Shown: positions 35,541 to 45,099, counted from the stretch's first letter. The stretch: DNA of 64,000 nucleotides from Roseomonas haemaphysalidis (GCF_017355405.1 NZ_CP061177.1:558001-622000); one strand, 5' to 3'. The notes: generated by a model from the letters alone, not told the origin. Translations and numbers: made by a program.

Positions 35541-37145
35541 ATGCCTGTTCCTCAACCCGCCCGGCGCGCGGTGGCGCGCCTGCTGCTCGCCGCCGCCCTC
35601 GGCGCCGGCCTGTCTGCGGCGCCCGCCGCCGCGCAGGCGCCGGCGCAGACCCTGCGGGTGGTGCTGATCAACGACCTGACGGCCATCGACCCGGTGCTGT
35701 CCCAGGCCGCCTTCGCGCGCAACCACGGCTTCTTTGTCTACGACCAGCTCTTCGCCTTCGACAGCGCGGGCCAGGCGCGGCCGCAGATGGTGGACAGTCA
35801 CACCGTATCGGCCGACGGCATGCGCCACAGCTTCACGCTGCGCGATGGATTGGCGTTCCATGACGGCCAGCCGGTGCGCGCAGCGGATGCGGTGGCCTCC
35901 ATCCGGCGCTGGGGGCAACGCGACATCGTCGGCCGCGCCCTCGCCGCCGCGACGGCATCCCTGGAGGTGGTGGACGACAGGACCTTCACCCTGGTGCTGT
36001 CGCGCCCCTTTGCACTGGTGGCGGAAGCCCTGGCGCGCCCCACCGGCAGCGCGCTGTTCGTGATGCCCGAGCGCATCGCGGCCACGCCCGCCAATGTCGC
36101 GATCACCGACCCCACCGGCTCCGGCCCCTTCACCTTCGACACCCGCGAATGGCGCGCGGGGGACCGCGCCGTGTACCGCCGCAACCCCGCCTACCGCCCG
36201 CGCGCCGAGGCCGCCGACGGGCTGGCCGGCGGCAAGGTGGTGAAGGTGGACACCGTGGAATGGCTGGCGATGCCGGACCCGGCCACCGCCGCCGCGGCGC
36301 TGCAGAACGGCGAGATCGACTTCATCGAGCAGCCGGCGCCCGACGTGGTGCCGACGCTGGAGCGCAACCGCCAGGTGCGGACCATGGCCTACAACCCCGT
36401 GGGCTTCCAGGTGTGGCTGCGGCTGAATCACACCCAGCCGCCCTTCAACGACCCCCGCGCGCGCCAGGCCCTGCTGCACGTCATCAACCAGCAGGACGTG
36501 CTGGACGCCATGGGCGTGCGGCCGTCCGAGCAGGTGGCCAACTGCCCGGCCTTTTTCTTCTGCGGCACGCCGCTGGAAAGCCGTGCCGGCGCCACCGGCC
36601 TGGGCCAGCCGGATCTGGCACGGGCGCGCAGCCTGCTGCGCGAAGCCGGCTACAACGGCGGCAAGGTGGTGTTCCTGAACGCCACGGACAGCCCCTTGAA
36701 CAACGCCTCCACCCTGGTGATCGCCGATGCCATGCAGCGCGCCGGGCTGAACATGGACGTGCCCGCCATGGACTGGGGCACGCTGACGCAGCGCCGCAAC
36801 CGGCGCGAGGCACCGGATGCCGGCGGCTGGAACCTGTTTGTCACGGTGGCCAACGTGCTGGACGGGCAGAATCCGCTGACCAACCAGTACCTCGCAAGCC
36901 CCGGTGACACCGCGCCGGCCGGCTGGCCGCGGGACGAGCAGCTGGAAGCCCTGCGCCGCGCCTGGTGGGAGGAAGGCGACGCGGACAAGCGGCAGGCCTT
37001 GCTGGACCGCGTGCAGGCCCGCGCCTTCGAGGTGCTGCCCTATATCCCCGCCGCGCAGTTCCGCACGCTGTCCGCCTATCGCGCCAATGTGGAAGGGCTG
37101 CGCCCCACCACCGTGCCGGTGTTCTGGGGCGTATCCAAGCGATAG
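35541..37145 (+). CDS. ABC transporter substrate-binding protein, family 5, orphan
   Basis: A 534-residue periplasmic binding protein with a Sec signal peptide of about 33 residues, cleaved near AAAQA. SBP_bac_5 marks are RVVLINDLTAIDPVLSQ, HSFTLRDGLAFHDGQPVRA, GSGPFTFD, and a C-terminal half with LRPTTVPVFWGV. The ATG at 35541 is preferred; an in-frame ATG at 35511 would add ten residues ahead of the signal. It follows the amidohydrolase by 57 bases. No dpp or opp permease genes lie nearby. Confidence 0.9.
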   Translation: MPVPQPARRAVARLLLAAALGAGLSAAPAAAQAPAQTLRVVLINDLTAIDPVLSQAAFARNHGFFVYDQLFAFDSAGQARPQMVDSHTVSADGMRHSFTLRDGLAFHDGQPVRAADAVASIRRWGQRDIVGRALAAATASLEVVDDRTFTLVLSRPFALVAEALARPTGSALFVMPERIAATPANVAITDPTGSGPFTFDTREWRAGDRAVYRRNPAYRPRAEAADGLAGGKVVKVDTVEWLAMPDPATAAAALQNGEIDFIEQPAPDVVPTLERNRQVRTMAYNPVGFQVWLRLNHTQPPFNDPRARQALLHVINQQDVLDAMGVRPSEQVANCPAFFFCGTPLESRAGATGLGQPDLARARSLLREAGYNGGKVVFLNATDSPLNNASTLVIADAMQRAGLNMDVPAMDWGTLTQRRNRREAPDAGGWNLFVTVANVLDGQNPLTNQYLASPGDTAPAGWPRDEQLEALRRAWWEEGDADKRQALLDRVQARAFEVLPYIPAAQFRTLSAYRANVEGLRPTTVPVFWGVSKR

Positions 37146-37146
37146 C

Positions 37147-37169
37147 GCGCGCCGGCCCGGGCGGCGCGC
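37147..37169. terminator. GC-rich hairpin after binding-protein gene
   Basis: GCGCGCCG and CGGCGCGC form an 8-bp stem with a GCCCGGG loop, starting two bases after the stop codon. No T-tract follows. Confidence 0.5.
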
Positions 37170-37303
37170 CATAGGCACGCGCTGTGGCTCCATAAGATTT
37201 GCGAAATGGACGCCCCCGGCGTCCGCCCGGCAACCTGGAGGTCCAAGAAAGAACAAGGCGGCCGGCTTCCGCCCCGGCCGCGAGGACCGCCAAAGGAGCC
37301 GAC

Positions 37304-38278
37304 ATGCCAGCCACGCGGCGCACCCTGATGGCCAGCGCCATCGCCCTGGCCACGCCCCGCCTCGCCCTCGCCCAGGCCGAGGACTGGCCCCGCCGCCCCA
37401 TCCGCATGATCGTGCCCTATGCCCCCGGCGGCGGCGCCGACCTCACCACCCGCATCCTGTGCGAGGCGATCCGGCCCATGCTGGGCCAACCAATCATCGT
37501 GGAGAACCGGGCCGGCGCCAACGGCGTGGTCGGGTCCGAAGCCGTCGCCCGCTCGGCGCCGGACGGCTACACGCTGGTCACGGTGACCAACGGGCACCTG
37601 GCCAACCGCTACGTGATGCAAAGCCTGCCCTTTGATCCGCTGCGCGACTTCACGCCCATCGCCATGATCTCCAACTACCCGATGATGCTGGCGGCCGGCG
37701 CCGCCGCCCCGTTCGGCGACCTGAAAGGCCTGCTGGATTACGCGCGCGCCCACCCGCGGGACGTCAGCTACGGCACCTCCACCGCCGTCAGCAGCTTTGT
37801 GGGCCAGTCCTTCGCCCGGCTGTCCGGCGTCGAGATGACGGAGATCCCCTATCGCGGCGGCGGGCCGATGATGACGGACCTGATCGCGGGCGTGCTGCAG
37901 GTCGGCTGGGGCAGCCCGGAAACCGTGCTGGCGCAGATGTCGAGCGGCAGGCTGCGCATCCTAGGCATCTCCAGCACCACGCGGATGCAGGCGGCGCCCG
38001 AGGTGCCGACCATCCAGGAGGTGGGGCCCAAGGGCTTCGACCACACGGCCTGGATCGGCTTCTTTGGCCCGGCCAAGCTGCCGCCGGAGATCCCGGCCCG
38101 CATCGCGGCGGCCCTGCAGCAGGCGGTGCAGAACCCCGCCACCCGCCAACGGCTGCAGGAGATGGGCAACCTCGGCATCATCGAGGGGCCGGACGCCTTC
38201 CGGGAACGCAACATCCGGGAAGACCAGGCGTGGGACAAGGCCGCGCGCGAGGGCCTGCTGACCCGCATCACCGGCTGA
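37304..38278 (+). CDS. Bug-family (TctC) receptor, orphan (4 of 5)
   Basis: A 324-residue periplasmic receptor with the signal peptide ATRRTLMASAIALATPRLALA, cleaved near residue 22. Family marks are RMIVPYAPGGGADLTTRIL, IVENRAGANGVVG, VARSAPDGYT, LPFDPLRDFTPIAM, and EIPYRGGGPMMTDL. The ATG at 37304 has AGGAG seven bases upstream. The stop TGA abuts the complementary TCA stop of the convergent LysR gene. Confidence 0.93.
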   Translation: MPATRRTLMASAIALATPRLALAQAEDWPRRPIRMIVPYAPGGGADLTTRILCEAIRPMLGQPIIVENRAGANGVVGSEAVARSAPDGYTLVTVTNGHLANRYVMQSLPFDPLRDFTPIAMISNYPMMLAAGAAAPFGDLKGLLDYARAHPRDVSYGTSTAVSSFVGQSFARLSGVEMTEIPYRGGGPMMTDLIAGVLQVGWGSPETVLAQMSSGRLRILGISSTTRMQAAPEVPTIQEVGPKGFDHTAWIGFFGPAKLPPEIPARIAAALQQAVQNPATRQRLQEMGNLGIIEGPDAFRERNIREDQAWDKAAREGLLTRITG

Positions 38279-39187
38279 TCAGGCCGACAGGCGCCGCCAT
38301 TCCTGCTGCAACAGCCCCGTGAAGGCCCGCGCGATGGGCGACAGCGGATGGTTGCGCAGCCGCACCGTGCTGAACTGTCGCAGCACGGGCCGCCCCTCGA
38401 TCGGGACGGTGCTGAGCTCGGGCAGCCCCGCCGCGCGCACCACCGCGCTGGGCGCGATGGTGACGCCCATGCCGGCGCCCACCATGCCGAGCGCCGTGCG
38501 CACCGTGCTGGCGAACAGGGAAGGCCGGAACTCCAGCCCGCGCCGTGCCGATTCCTCGGTCACCAGCCGGGTCAGCCGCACCTGGCTGGAGGACAGCAGC
38601 ACGGGAAAGCGCAGGATCTGGTCGAAGCCCACCGCCGGCGCGGCCAGCAGCGGGTGCCCGGTGCGCGCCACCACCACGCATTCGTCGCCCGGCAGGGGCT
38701 CGGCCGCGAAGCGCGGGTCGCTGCTGTCCATCACCATCACCGCGAGGTCGGCATCGCCCACGGCCAGATCCTGCAACGCCGCGCCGGCATCCTTGTCATG
38801 GATATGCACCACGGCGCCGGGCGTCTGCTCCGTCACGCGCCGCACCACCGCCGGCAGCACCACGGCGGCCAGCATGGGCGATGCGGCGACGACCAGCTCC
38901 CGCCGCCGCGCCTGCTGCTCGTCGCGGAACTCGGCCAGCATGGCATGCATCTCGGTGACGATGGGCTCGGCCCGGTCGCGCAGCCGCAGCCCGGCATGGG
39001 TCAGCTCCACCTTGCGGCCGCTGCGGTCGAACAGCCGCACGCCTAGCTCGCCTTCCAGCCGTTGCACCCGCTGGCTGACGGAAGGCTGCGACAGGCACAG
39101 CGCCCGCGCGGCCTGGGTGAAGCTGCCCGTCCGCGCGATGGTCAGAAAGGTTTCCAGCTCCGCCGGATCGAGCGAGATGCGCGCCAT
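38279..39187 (-). CDS. LysR family transcriptional regulator
   Basis: A 302-residue LysR-type regulator. The N-terminal HTH (residues about 6-65) has ELETFLTIARTGSFTQAARAL, LSQPSVSQRVQRLEGELGV, and LFDRSGRKVELTHAG. The C-terminal inducer-binding domain covers 92-295. It converges with the Bug receptor gene and lies downstream of the DUF4387 gene on the same strand, 81 bases after its stop. It may control the LLM monooxygenase-AtuA-DUF4387 operon or the receptor. LysR regulators usually act as coinducer-dependent activators. Confidence 0.93.
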   Translation of the reverse strand: MARISLDPAELETFLTIARTGSFTQAARALCLSQPSVSQRVQRLEGELGVRLFDRSGRKVELTHAGLRLRDRAEPIVTEMHAMLAEFRDEQQARRRELVVAASPMLAAVVLPAVVRRVTEQTPGAVVHIHDKDAGAALQDLAVGDADLAVMVMDSSDPRFAAEPLPGDECVVVARTGHPLLAAPAVGFDQILRFPVLLSSSQVRLTRLVTEESARRGLEFRPSLFASTVRTALGMVGAGMGVTIAPSAVVRAAGLPELSTVPIEGRPVLRQFSTVRLRNHPLSPIARAFTGLLQQEWRRLSA

Positions 39188-39268
39188 GCCGTTGCCCCCA
39201 ACGCGGAACTGCGTCCGCTGTGGGCAACATGCTAGATCGGAAGCGGCCAGGCTGGAAGGCGCCGGAGG

Positions 39269-39580
39269 TCAGATCGGAATCTCGACATCCAGCAGCGGCG
39301 CGTGCTGCTGCGCGCCGTAGACATCCGTGTCGCCGATCTCGCCGGCGGGCAGCAGCCGGGGCAGCGTGGCCTTGAAGGCCCGGCCCGGCTCGTAGACGGT
39401 GAGCAGCACCTCTTCCGGCCGCACGCCGTAGAGCGTGGCGAACAGCTCGGGCCGCAGCACGCCGCTGCCTTGCACCTTCCGGAAGACCTCCTCCTCGGCG
39501 AACATCACGTCGATGGTCACGTCGAAGGGACCGGCGTTCTTGCTTTTGCAGACCTGGGCGATATCCCGGATGCGCGGCAT
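39269..39580 (-). CDS. DUF4387 family protein
   Basis: A 103-residue protein matching the DUF4387 pattern: IAQVCKSKNAGPFDVTIDVMF at the N-terminus, LYGVRPEEVLLTVYEPGRAFK near residue 60, and DVYGAQQHAPLLDVEIP at the end. The function of the family is unknown. It usually sits beside an AtuA (DUF1446) protein, as here, and is thought to form a complex with it. ATG at 39580 shares one base with the AtuA stop (TGATG); a GTG one codon earlier is possible. This coupling supports one protein unit. Confidence 0.85.
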   Translation of the reverse strand: MPRIRDIAQVCKSKNAGPFDVTIDVMFAEEEVFRKVQGSGVLRPELFATLYGVRPEEVLLTVYEPGRAFKATLPRLLPAGEIGDTDVYGAQQHAPLLDVEIPI

Positions 39581-40938
39581 CACACGGCCTCATGCTCGAT
39601 GGGAAACAGCTCGCAGGGGTCTTCCGGCAGCACCACGTGGTTCATGCTGAAGCGGAACACCTCGCCGGCGGCCAGGTCGGACGGCGAGAAGGGGATCGCC
39701 ATGTTGCCTTCCTTGCAGAGGCGGCCGGGAAAGTCGCTGTGCAGCATGCTGGTGCGCGACAGCGCGATCACCGCCTGGGCGATGTCCGGCTCCTTCGCCA
39801 CCACGTCGATCAGAAAGCCCAGCTCGTGCGGCCGCGCGTTTCGCACCGGCTCCCGCGCGCCCATCACGCCGTCGCGGCCATAGGTGTGGATGGTCAGGCG
39901 GTAGTCCTCCGGCGCGATGTCGAGGTCGTCCGCCTTGCCGCGCACCAGCTCCCGCACCAGCCCGAAGAAGTGGTCCACCTGCGGGATCAGGATGGGGTCG
40001 CGCGTGCCGGCGAAGCTCACGGCGCGGTGGCCGACGAACTCGGCCGCTTCCAGCTTCACCGTGTAGTCGTCGGCCGGGGTCCAGCGCATGCCGGACACCC
40101 GCGTCGCCTTGTGGGACACCTGCTCGAACACGCAGTCGCTGGTGTCCAGCACGCCGCCCGGCTCCACATGGCGGACCGGGCTGGAATTCTCATGCAGCGA
40201 ATGGTTGGCGACGGAGATGGGCGTGCAGCGCTTGTCGCCCATCGGCTCGCAGGTCACGCCGTCCTCGCGCACCGTGACATGCAGGCAGTCCGGACCCTTG
40301 GGCCAGGCGGGCAGCGCGCCGCATTCCAGCATCTTGCCGGCGTACCATGACGGCGCGGGCGGCAGTTGCGCGCTCATGGCGCAGGCGGCGAAGGGCGCGG
40401 GGTCGCTGCTGCGGCCGCCCAGGATCACCTGCGCCCCCTCCCCCAGCGCCCGCATGTAGGGTTCCGGCCCACACAACCCGACGATGCGCGTGGCGCGTCG
40501 CACCGTCTCCTCCTCCAGCGGCGCCATGCGGCCGAGCGGGCGGCTGCGGCCTTCCCGCACGAAGCGCAGCACGCGGTCCTGGCTTTGCTCCGCATGGATC
40601 AGGGCCATCTTGAAATGCAGCCCTTCGTCCCGCGCGATGTCGCGCACCATCTGCGCCACCAGCTGCAGGTGCGGCTCGCCCCCCGCGCCGCCGGCGGTGC
40701 CGATCACCAGGGGCACCTTGTGCCGGATGGCGGCGATCAGCATCAGCCGCAGGTCGCGCCGCATGGCGCGCAGCGACACAAAAGGCTTGCCGCTGCCCAG
40801 GTAATACGGCCCCGGGTCGCTGCTGCCGCCGTCGCAGCCGATCATGTCCACGCCACGCTCCATGGCGGCGTTCAGGCAGGCCTCGGGGTAGCCGTATCCG
40901 AGGATGCCGCTGGTGGAAACCAGCCGGTACTCGCGCAT
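39580..40938 (-). CDS. AtuA-like acyclic terpene utilisation family protein (DUF1446)
   Basis: A 452-residue protein of the AtuA/DUF1446 family. It shows STSGILGYGYPEACLNAAMERG near the N-terminus in shortened form, IGCDGGSSDPGPYYLGSG (about 35), LVIGTAGGAGGEPHL (about 80), and VILGGRSSDPAPFAA (about 170). AtuA is needed for growth on citronellol in Pseudomonas, but many homologues occur in other catabolic operons, and the chemistry is unknown. The ATG at 40938 lies behind a purine-rich GAGGAGAGGGGAG site. A GTG 15 bases upstream would overlap the monooxygenase stop. Confidence 0.85.
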   Translation of the reverse strand: MREYRLVSTSGILGYGYPEACLNAAMERGVDMIGCDGGSSDPGPYYLGSGKPFVSLRAMRRDLRLMLIAAIRHKVPLVIGTAGGAGGEPHLQLVAQMVRDIARDEGLHFKMALIHAEQSQDRVLRFVREGRSRPLGRMAPLEEETVRRATRIVGLCGPEPYMRALGEGAQVILGGRSSDPAPFAACAMSAQLPPAPSWYAGKMLECGALPAWPKGPDCLHVTVREDGVTCEPMGDKRCTPISVANHSLHENSSPVRHVEPGGVLDTSDCVFEQVSHKATRVSGMRWTPADDYTVKLEAAEFVGHRAVSFAGTRDPILIPQVDHFFGLVRELVRGKADDLDIAPEDYRLTIHTYGRDGVMGAREPVRNARPHELGFLIDVVAKEPDIAQAVIALSRTSMLHSDFPGRLCKEGNMAIPFSPSDLAAGEVFRFSMNHVVLPEDPCELFPIEHEAV

Positions 40939-40949
40939 CTCCCCTCTCC

Positions 40950-42320
40950 TCACAGGCTGCGCCGCGGGGCACCCTTGGCGACCGCCTTGGGCAGGCCGAG
41001 GTTTTCGCGCAGCGTGGTGCCGGCGTATTCCTTGTGGAACACGCCGCGCCGCTGCAGCTCCGGCACCACGTAGCGGGTGAAGTCCTCGTAGGCGCCGGGG
41101 CGGTGGGTGGCCGCCACCACGAAGCCGTCGCAGGCCTCAGCCTGGTACCAGGCCTCCATCTCGTCGGCCACGTCGGCGGCCGTGCCGCAGAACACCGGCA
41201 TCTCGTGGATGGTGCCGCGCTTGGAATGGGTCACGAAGTCCTGCGGCGTCGGGTTGGCCTTGCCGCTGGCCTGCACCACGCGGTCGCGCAGCGCCTGCTG
41301 GCCCGAGATGCCGGCCAGCTCGGCATCGCCGATCGGCTCGTCCATGGCGTGCTTGGAGAAGTCGAAGTTCAGGATCTCGCCCAGCAGCGACAGCGAATCC
41401 TCCGGCTGCGCCAGGGTGCGGAGAAAGGCCTCCTTTTCCCGGGCGATCTCGCGCGTCTCGCCCACCACGGCGTAGACGGGCGGCGCGATGCGCACGTGGT
41501 CCGGGTTGCGCCCCGCCGCCGCGATGGCGGCCTTGAGGTCCTTGTACTGTGCCTGGCCGGACGCCATGGACTTGTAGGCGGCGAAGACCAGCTCGCCCCA
41601 CCGCGCCGCGAACTGCTTGCCGCGCCCGCTTTGCCCCGCCTGGATCACCACCGGCTGCCCTTGCGGCGAGCGCGGCACGGTGAAAGGCCCGCGCGAGCGG
41701 AAGAAGCGCCCCTGGTGGTCCAGCCGGTGCACCTTGTCCGGGTCGGCGAAGATGCCGCCGTTGCGGCGGTCCACCACCAGCGCGTCGTCTTCCCAGGAGT
41801 TCCAGTGCCCGAGCACGCATTCGATGAACTCGTCCGCGCGGTCGTAGCGCAGGTCGTGCGGCGGGTGCTGCGTCTGGCCCATGTTCAGGGCCTCGGAATC
41901 GTTGAGCGAGGTGACCACGTTCCAGGCCGCGCGGCCGCCCACCATCAGGTCCAGCGTGGCAAAGGTGCGGGCCACGTGGAAGGGCTCGTAATAGGTGGTG
42001 GAATAGGTGCCGCCGAGGCCCAGGTGGCGCGTCGCCATGCCCATGGCCGTCAGCAGCGGGATCAGGTCCAGCTTCACGGCGCGGATGCCGTATTTCACCG
42101 TGGTGCGGTAGTCGTCGCCATAGATGTCGGGCATCGCCAGGCGGTCGTCGAAGAAGGCCAGGTGGAACTTGCCTTCCTCCAGCGTGCGGGCGATGCGCAC
42201 GTAGTGGTCCGCCGTCAGGAAGTCCGGAATGGCCTCGGGGTGGCGCCAGGAGCCGGGGAAGTTGGAACAGTTCTGCGCCTGCATGAAGGCGATCAGCGTC
42301 ATGTCGTTGCGGCGTGCCAC
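40950..42320 (-). CDS. LLM-class FMN-dependent monooxygenase (NtaA/SnaA/DszA family)
   Basis: A 456-residue flavin-dependent monooxygenase of the luciferase-like NtaA/SnaA/DszA/DmoA group. It has the family N-terminus with GSWRHPEA near residue 25, AFFDDRLAMPDIYG (about 55), GLGGTYSTTYYEPFHVARTFATLD (about 100, shortened), and RAAWNVVTSLNDSEALNMG. Such enzymes use FMNH2 from a separate reductase to split C-N or C-S bonds (nitrilotriacetate, dibenzothiophene sulfone, dimethyl sulfide). The start is GTG at 42320 with GGGAG upstream. First gene of the operon ending in DUF4387. No flavin reductase is adjacent. Confidence 0.92.
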   Translation of the reverse strand: MARRNDMTLIAFMQAQNCSNFPGSWRHPEAIPDFLTADHYVRIARTLEEGKFHLAFFDDRLAMPDIYGDDYRTTVKYGIRAVKLDLIPLLTAMGMATRHLGLGGTYSTTYYEPFHVARTFATLDLMVGGRAAWNVVTSLNDSEALNMGQTQHPPHDLRYDRADEFIECVLGHWNSWEDDALVVDRRNGGIFADPDKVHRLDHQGRFFRSRGPFTVPRSPQGQPVVIQAGQSGRGKQFAARWGELVFAAYKSMASGQAQYKDLKAAIAAAGRNPDHVRIAPPVYAVVGETREIAREKEAFLRTLAQPEDSLSLLGEILNFDFSKHAMDEPIGDAELAGISGQQALRDRVVQASGKANPTPQDFVTHSKRGTIHEMPVFCGTAADVADEMEAWYQAEACDGFVVAATHRPGAYEDFTRYVVPELQRRGVFHKEYAGTTLRENLGLPKAVAKGAPRRSL

Positions 42321-42495
42321 TGCGGATCTCCCTTTGGTTTGGAAAGGCTAGGTCCGGCCGGCGGGGCACGAAAATTCGAAGCCCCTATGGCGTGATCGCC
42401 AGCGCGAATGGATCGTGGCGCCGGCGCGGGCGTGCTATCCCGCCCCTGCGGCCGCGCGGCGGCCTTTCTCACTCCAGCCGGGGAATGTCAGCACG

Positions 42496-43239
42496 ATGTC
42501 CAGCAAGGTCGCCCTCGTCACCGGGGCACAGCGTGGTATCGGCCGGGCCATCGCCTTGAAGGCCGGGGCACTCGGCTACGCGGTGGCCGTCAACTACGTG
42601 GAAGAGCGGGAGGAGGCCGAGGCGGTGGCGGACGCCATCCGCAGCGCCGGCGGCACCGCCATGGCGGTGCGCGGCGACCTGGGCGACGTCGCCTCCATCG
42701 AGGGCATGGTCGCGGCGGTGGATAGCGCCTGGGGCCGGATCGACGCGCTGGTCAACAACGCCGGCATCTTTCCGCGCGTGCCGCTGCTGAAGATGCGCGA
42801 AAGCGACTGGGACCCCGTGCTGGACATCAACCTCAAGGGCAGCTGCTTCGCGACCATCGCGGCGGCCAAGGTGATGATCCGCCAGGGCATCGCGGGCAGC
42901 GTGGTGAACATGGCCTCCTCCGCCATCCGCGGCGGCCCGCGCGCGGTGCACTACGCCGCCAGCAAGGGGGGCATCGTGGCCATGACGCGCGGCATGGCGG
43001 TGGAGCTGGCGCCGCACCGCATCCGCGTCAACGCCGTGGCGCCGGGGCTGACCAACACGCTGCAGCCGCGCCAGGGCATGTCGGAGGACGAGGTGAGGGA
43101 ACGCTCCGCCGCCCTGCCGCTCGGCCGCATGGCGGAGCCGGAGGAGATCGCGGACGCCGTGGCCTTTCTGATGGGCGGGGCGGCCAGCATGATCACCGGC
43201 CAGACCCTGCACGTGAACAGCGGCGACTACCGGCCCTAG
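42496..43239 (+). CDS. SDR family oxidoreductase (3-oxoacyl reductase-like)
   Basis: A 247-residue classical short-chain dehydrogenase. It has TGAQRGIG (10-17), NNAGIFPR (about 88), VNMASSAI, a catalytic pair in YAASKGG (about 155), and a C-terminal MITGQTLHVNSGDY. NAVAPG is present. The sequence resembles FabG-like sugar or acid dehydrogenases. It diverges from the LLM monooxygenase across 175 bases and converges with another SDR gene on a shared CTAG. Confidence 0.92.
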   Translation: MSSKVALVTGAQRGIGRAIALKAGALGYAVAVNYVEEREEAEAVADAIRSAGGTAMAVRGDLGDVASIEGMVAAVDSAWGRIDALVNNAGIFPRVPLLKMRESDWDPVLDINLKGSCFATIAAAKVMIRQGIAGSVVNMASSAIRGGPRAVHYAASKGGIVAMTRGMAVELAPHRIRVNAVAPGLTNTLQPRQGMSEDEVRERSAALPLGRMAEPEEIADAVAFLMGGAASMITGQTLHVNSGDYRP

Positions 43240-43997
43240 TTGACCAGCCAGCCGCCTTCCACAGGCACTTCCGCCCCCGTCATGAAGCTGGCCTCGTCGC
43301 TGCTCAGGAACAGCGCGGCGGCGGCCACCTCCTCGGGCAGGCCGAAGCGGCGCATGGCGTGCCGCTCGCGCGACTGGCGGCGCGCAGCGTCCTGGTCCTC
43401 CCGCCGGGCCATGGCGCGGGCCAGCATGGGCGTGTCGATGGCGCCGGGCAGCAGGGCGTTGACCCGCACGCCGTCGGCGGCGAAGTCCAGCGCCATGGTG
43501 TGCGTCAGGCTCAGCACCGCGCCCTTGGAGGCGATATAGGCGCTGTTGTTGCGCCCGCCCGCGCGGGCGAGCTGGGACGCGACGGTGACAATGGCGCCCT
43601 GCCCCTGTTGCCGCATGGCCGGCAGCACCGCGCGGCACCACAGCCAGGTGCCGCCCAGGTTGGTGCGCAGGACCGCGTCCCACCGCTCCGGCGCCACGTC
43701 CAGCACCGTGCCGCCGACCGAGATGCCGGCGGCGGTGACCAGCGCGTCGATCCGCCCCCAGCGCGCCAGCACGGCGGCGGCATCCGCATCCGCCGCCCCC
43801 GGCGCGCCCGCGTCGGAGGCCAGCGCCATGGCCGTGCCGCCCGCCGCTGCGATCTCCGCCGCCACGGCCTCCGCCGCACCGGCGTCCAGGTCCACCACGC
43901 CCACCCGCGCGCCTTCGCGCGCGAAGGCCAGCGCCGTGGCGCGGCCGATGCCGGACCCCGCCCCGGTGACGATCGCGACCTGTCCGGTAAATCTCAT
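43236..43997 (-). CDS. SDR family oxidoreductase
   Basis: A 253-residue classical short-chain dehydrogenase. It has TGAGSGIG (about 11-18), VTAAGIS in place of NNAG (about 85), a catalytic pair in YIASKGAV (about 152), and a C-terminal FMTGAEVPVEGGWLVN. The ATG at 43997 has AGGA about 12 bases upstream. The stop overlaps the convergent SDR gene. It diverges from a Bug receptor gene 110 bases away, which suggests a linked catabolic role. Confidence 0.92.
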   Translation of the reverse strand: MRFTGQVAIVTGAGSGIGRATALAFAREGARVGVVDLDAGAAEAVAAEIAAAGGTAMALASDAGAPGAADADAAAVLARWGRIDALVTAAGISVGGTVLDVAPERWDAVLRTNLGGTWLWCRAVLPAMRQQGQGAIVTVASQLARAGGRNNSAYIASKGAVLSLTHTMALDFAADGVRVNALLPGAIDTPMLARAMARREDQDAARRQSRERHAMRRFGLPEEVAAAALFLSSDEASFMTGAEVPVEGGWLVN

Positions 43998-44107
43998 GCG
44001 CCCTGGTTCCTGTTCCGCTGCGGCGGGGGCATCCTGCACCGGGGGAACGGTTCTTGCACATCCGGCGCGGCCGGAACGCTGCGGACCGGCTTTTGGATGG
44101 GAACCGG

Positions 44108-45097
44108 ATGTTGAGCAGACTGAACCTCGCGCGCCGCACGCTGCTGCTGGCCACCCCCGCGCTGCTGGCGCGCCCGGCCGCCGCCCAGGCCCCCGCCTGG
44201 CGCCCCGACCGGCCATTGCGGCTGGTGCTGCCCTTCGCCCCCGGCGGCTTCACCGACATCCTGGCGCGCGAGCTGGCGGAGCGGCTGTCGCCGGTCCTTG
44301 GCCAGTCGGTGGTGGTGGAGAACCGCGCCGGCGGCGGCGGCAACATCGCGGCCGAGGCGGTGGTCCGCGCCGCGCCCAACGGGCTGACCCTGCTGGTGGC
44401 GACCCAGGGTGTCATCGAGATCAGCAAGGCGCTGTTTTCCTCGCTGTCCTACGACCCGGACACCGATTTCGTGCCGCTCGGCATGATGGCGGCGCAGCCC
44501 AACCTGCTGGTGGTGGGCCGCGCCCGCTTTCCCGACCAGGACCTCGCGGCCGTGCTGGCGGCGGCGAAAACGCGCGAGGGCGGCCTGTCCTACGGCTCCA
44601 ACGGCGCCGGCAGCTTCACGCACCTGTCCATGGAGCTGCTGCGCAGCCTGACCGGCGCCCCCCTGGTGCATGTGCCGTATCGCGGCAGCGCGCCCATGCT
44701 GACCGACCTGATGGCCGGCCACATCGACCTGGCCTTCGATGGCCTCGGCACCTCGCTGCCGCAGGTCACGGATGGCGGGCTGCGGGCCATCGCCGTGTCC
44801 TCCGCCCGGCCCACCTCGGTGCTGCCGGCGGTGCCGCCGGTGGCGGCCACCGTGCCGAGCTTCGACGCCACCCCCTGGTACGGCGTTTTCGCCGCCACCG
44901 CCGTGCCGCAGCCGGTGCGCGCCAGCCTGGAGGCCGCGGTGCAGTCTGTCCTGAAGAGCGACAGCTGGGCCAAGCTGCTGCGCGACCGGCAGGCGGAACC
45001 GTTCCCCGGCGGCTCGGCCGAGCTGGCCGGCTTCATCGCCAAGGAACGGGAAACCTGGCGCGAGGTGGTGCGCAAGACCGGCACCCGGGCGGATTGA
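44108..45097 (+). CDS. Bug-family (TctC) receptor, orphan (5 of 5)
   Basis: A 329-residue periplasmic receptor with the signal peptide LNLARRTLLLATPALLARPA, cleaved near AAAQA (residue about 30). Family marks are RLVLPFAPGGFTDILARELAE, VVENRAGGGGNI, HVPYRGSAPMLTDL, and AFDGLGTSLPQV. The otherwise conserved SAPDGYT reads AAPNGLT, a mild deviation in the ligand loop. It is followed after only two bases by the MmgE/PrpD gene, so the pair is an operon. Confidence 0.93.
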   Translation: MLSRLNLARRTLLLATPALLARPAAAQAPAWRPDRPLRLVLPFAPGGFTDILARELAERLSPVLGQSVVVENRAGGGGNIAAEAVVRAAPNGLTLLVATQGVIEISKALFSSLSYDPDTDFVPLGMMAAQPNLLVVGRARFPDQDLAAVLAAAKTREGGLSYGSNGAGSFTHLSMELLRSLTGAPLVHVPYRGSAPMLTDLMAGHIDLAFDGLGTSLPQVTDGGLRAIAVSSARPTSVLPAVPPVAATVPSFDATPWYGVFAATAVPQPVRASLEAAVQSVLKSDSWAKLLRDRQAEPFPGGSAELAGFIAKERETWREVVRKTGTRAD

Positions 45098-45099
45098 GC

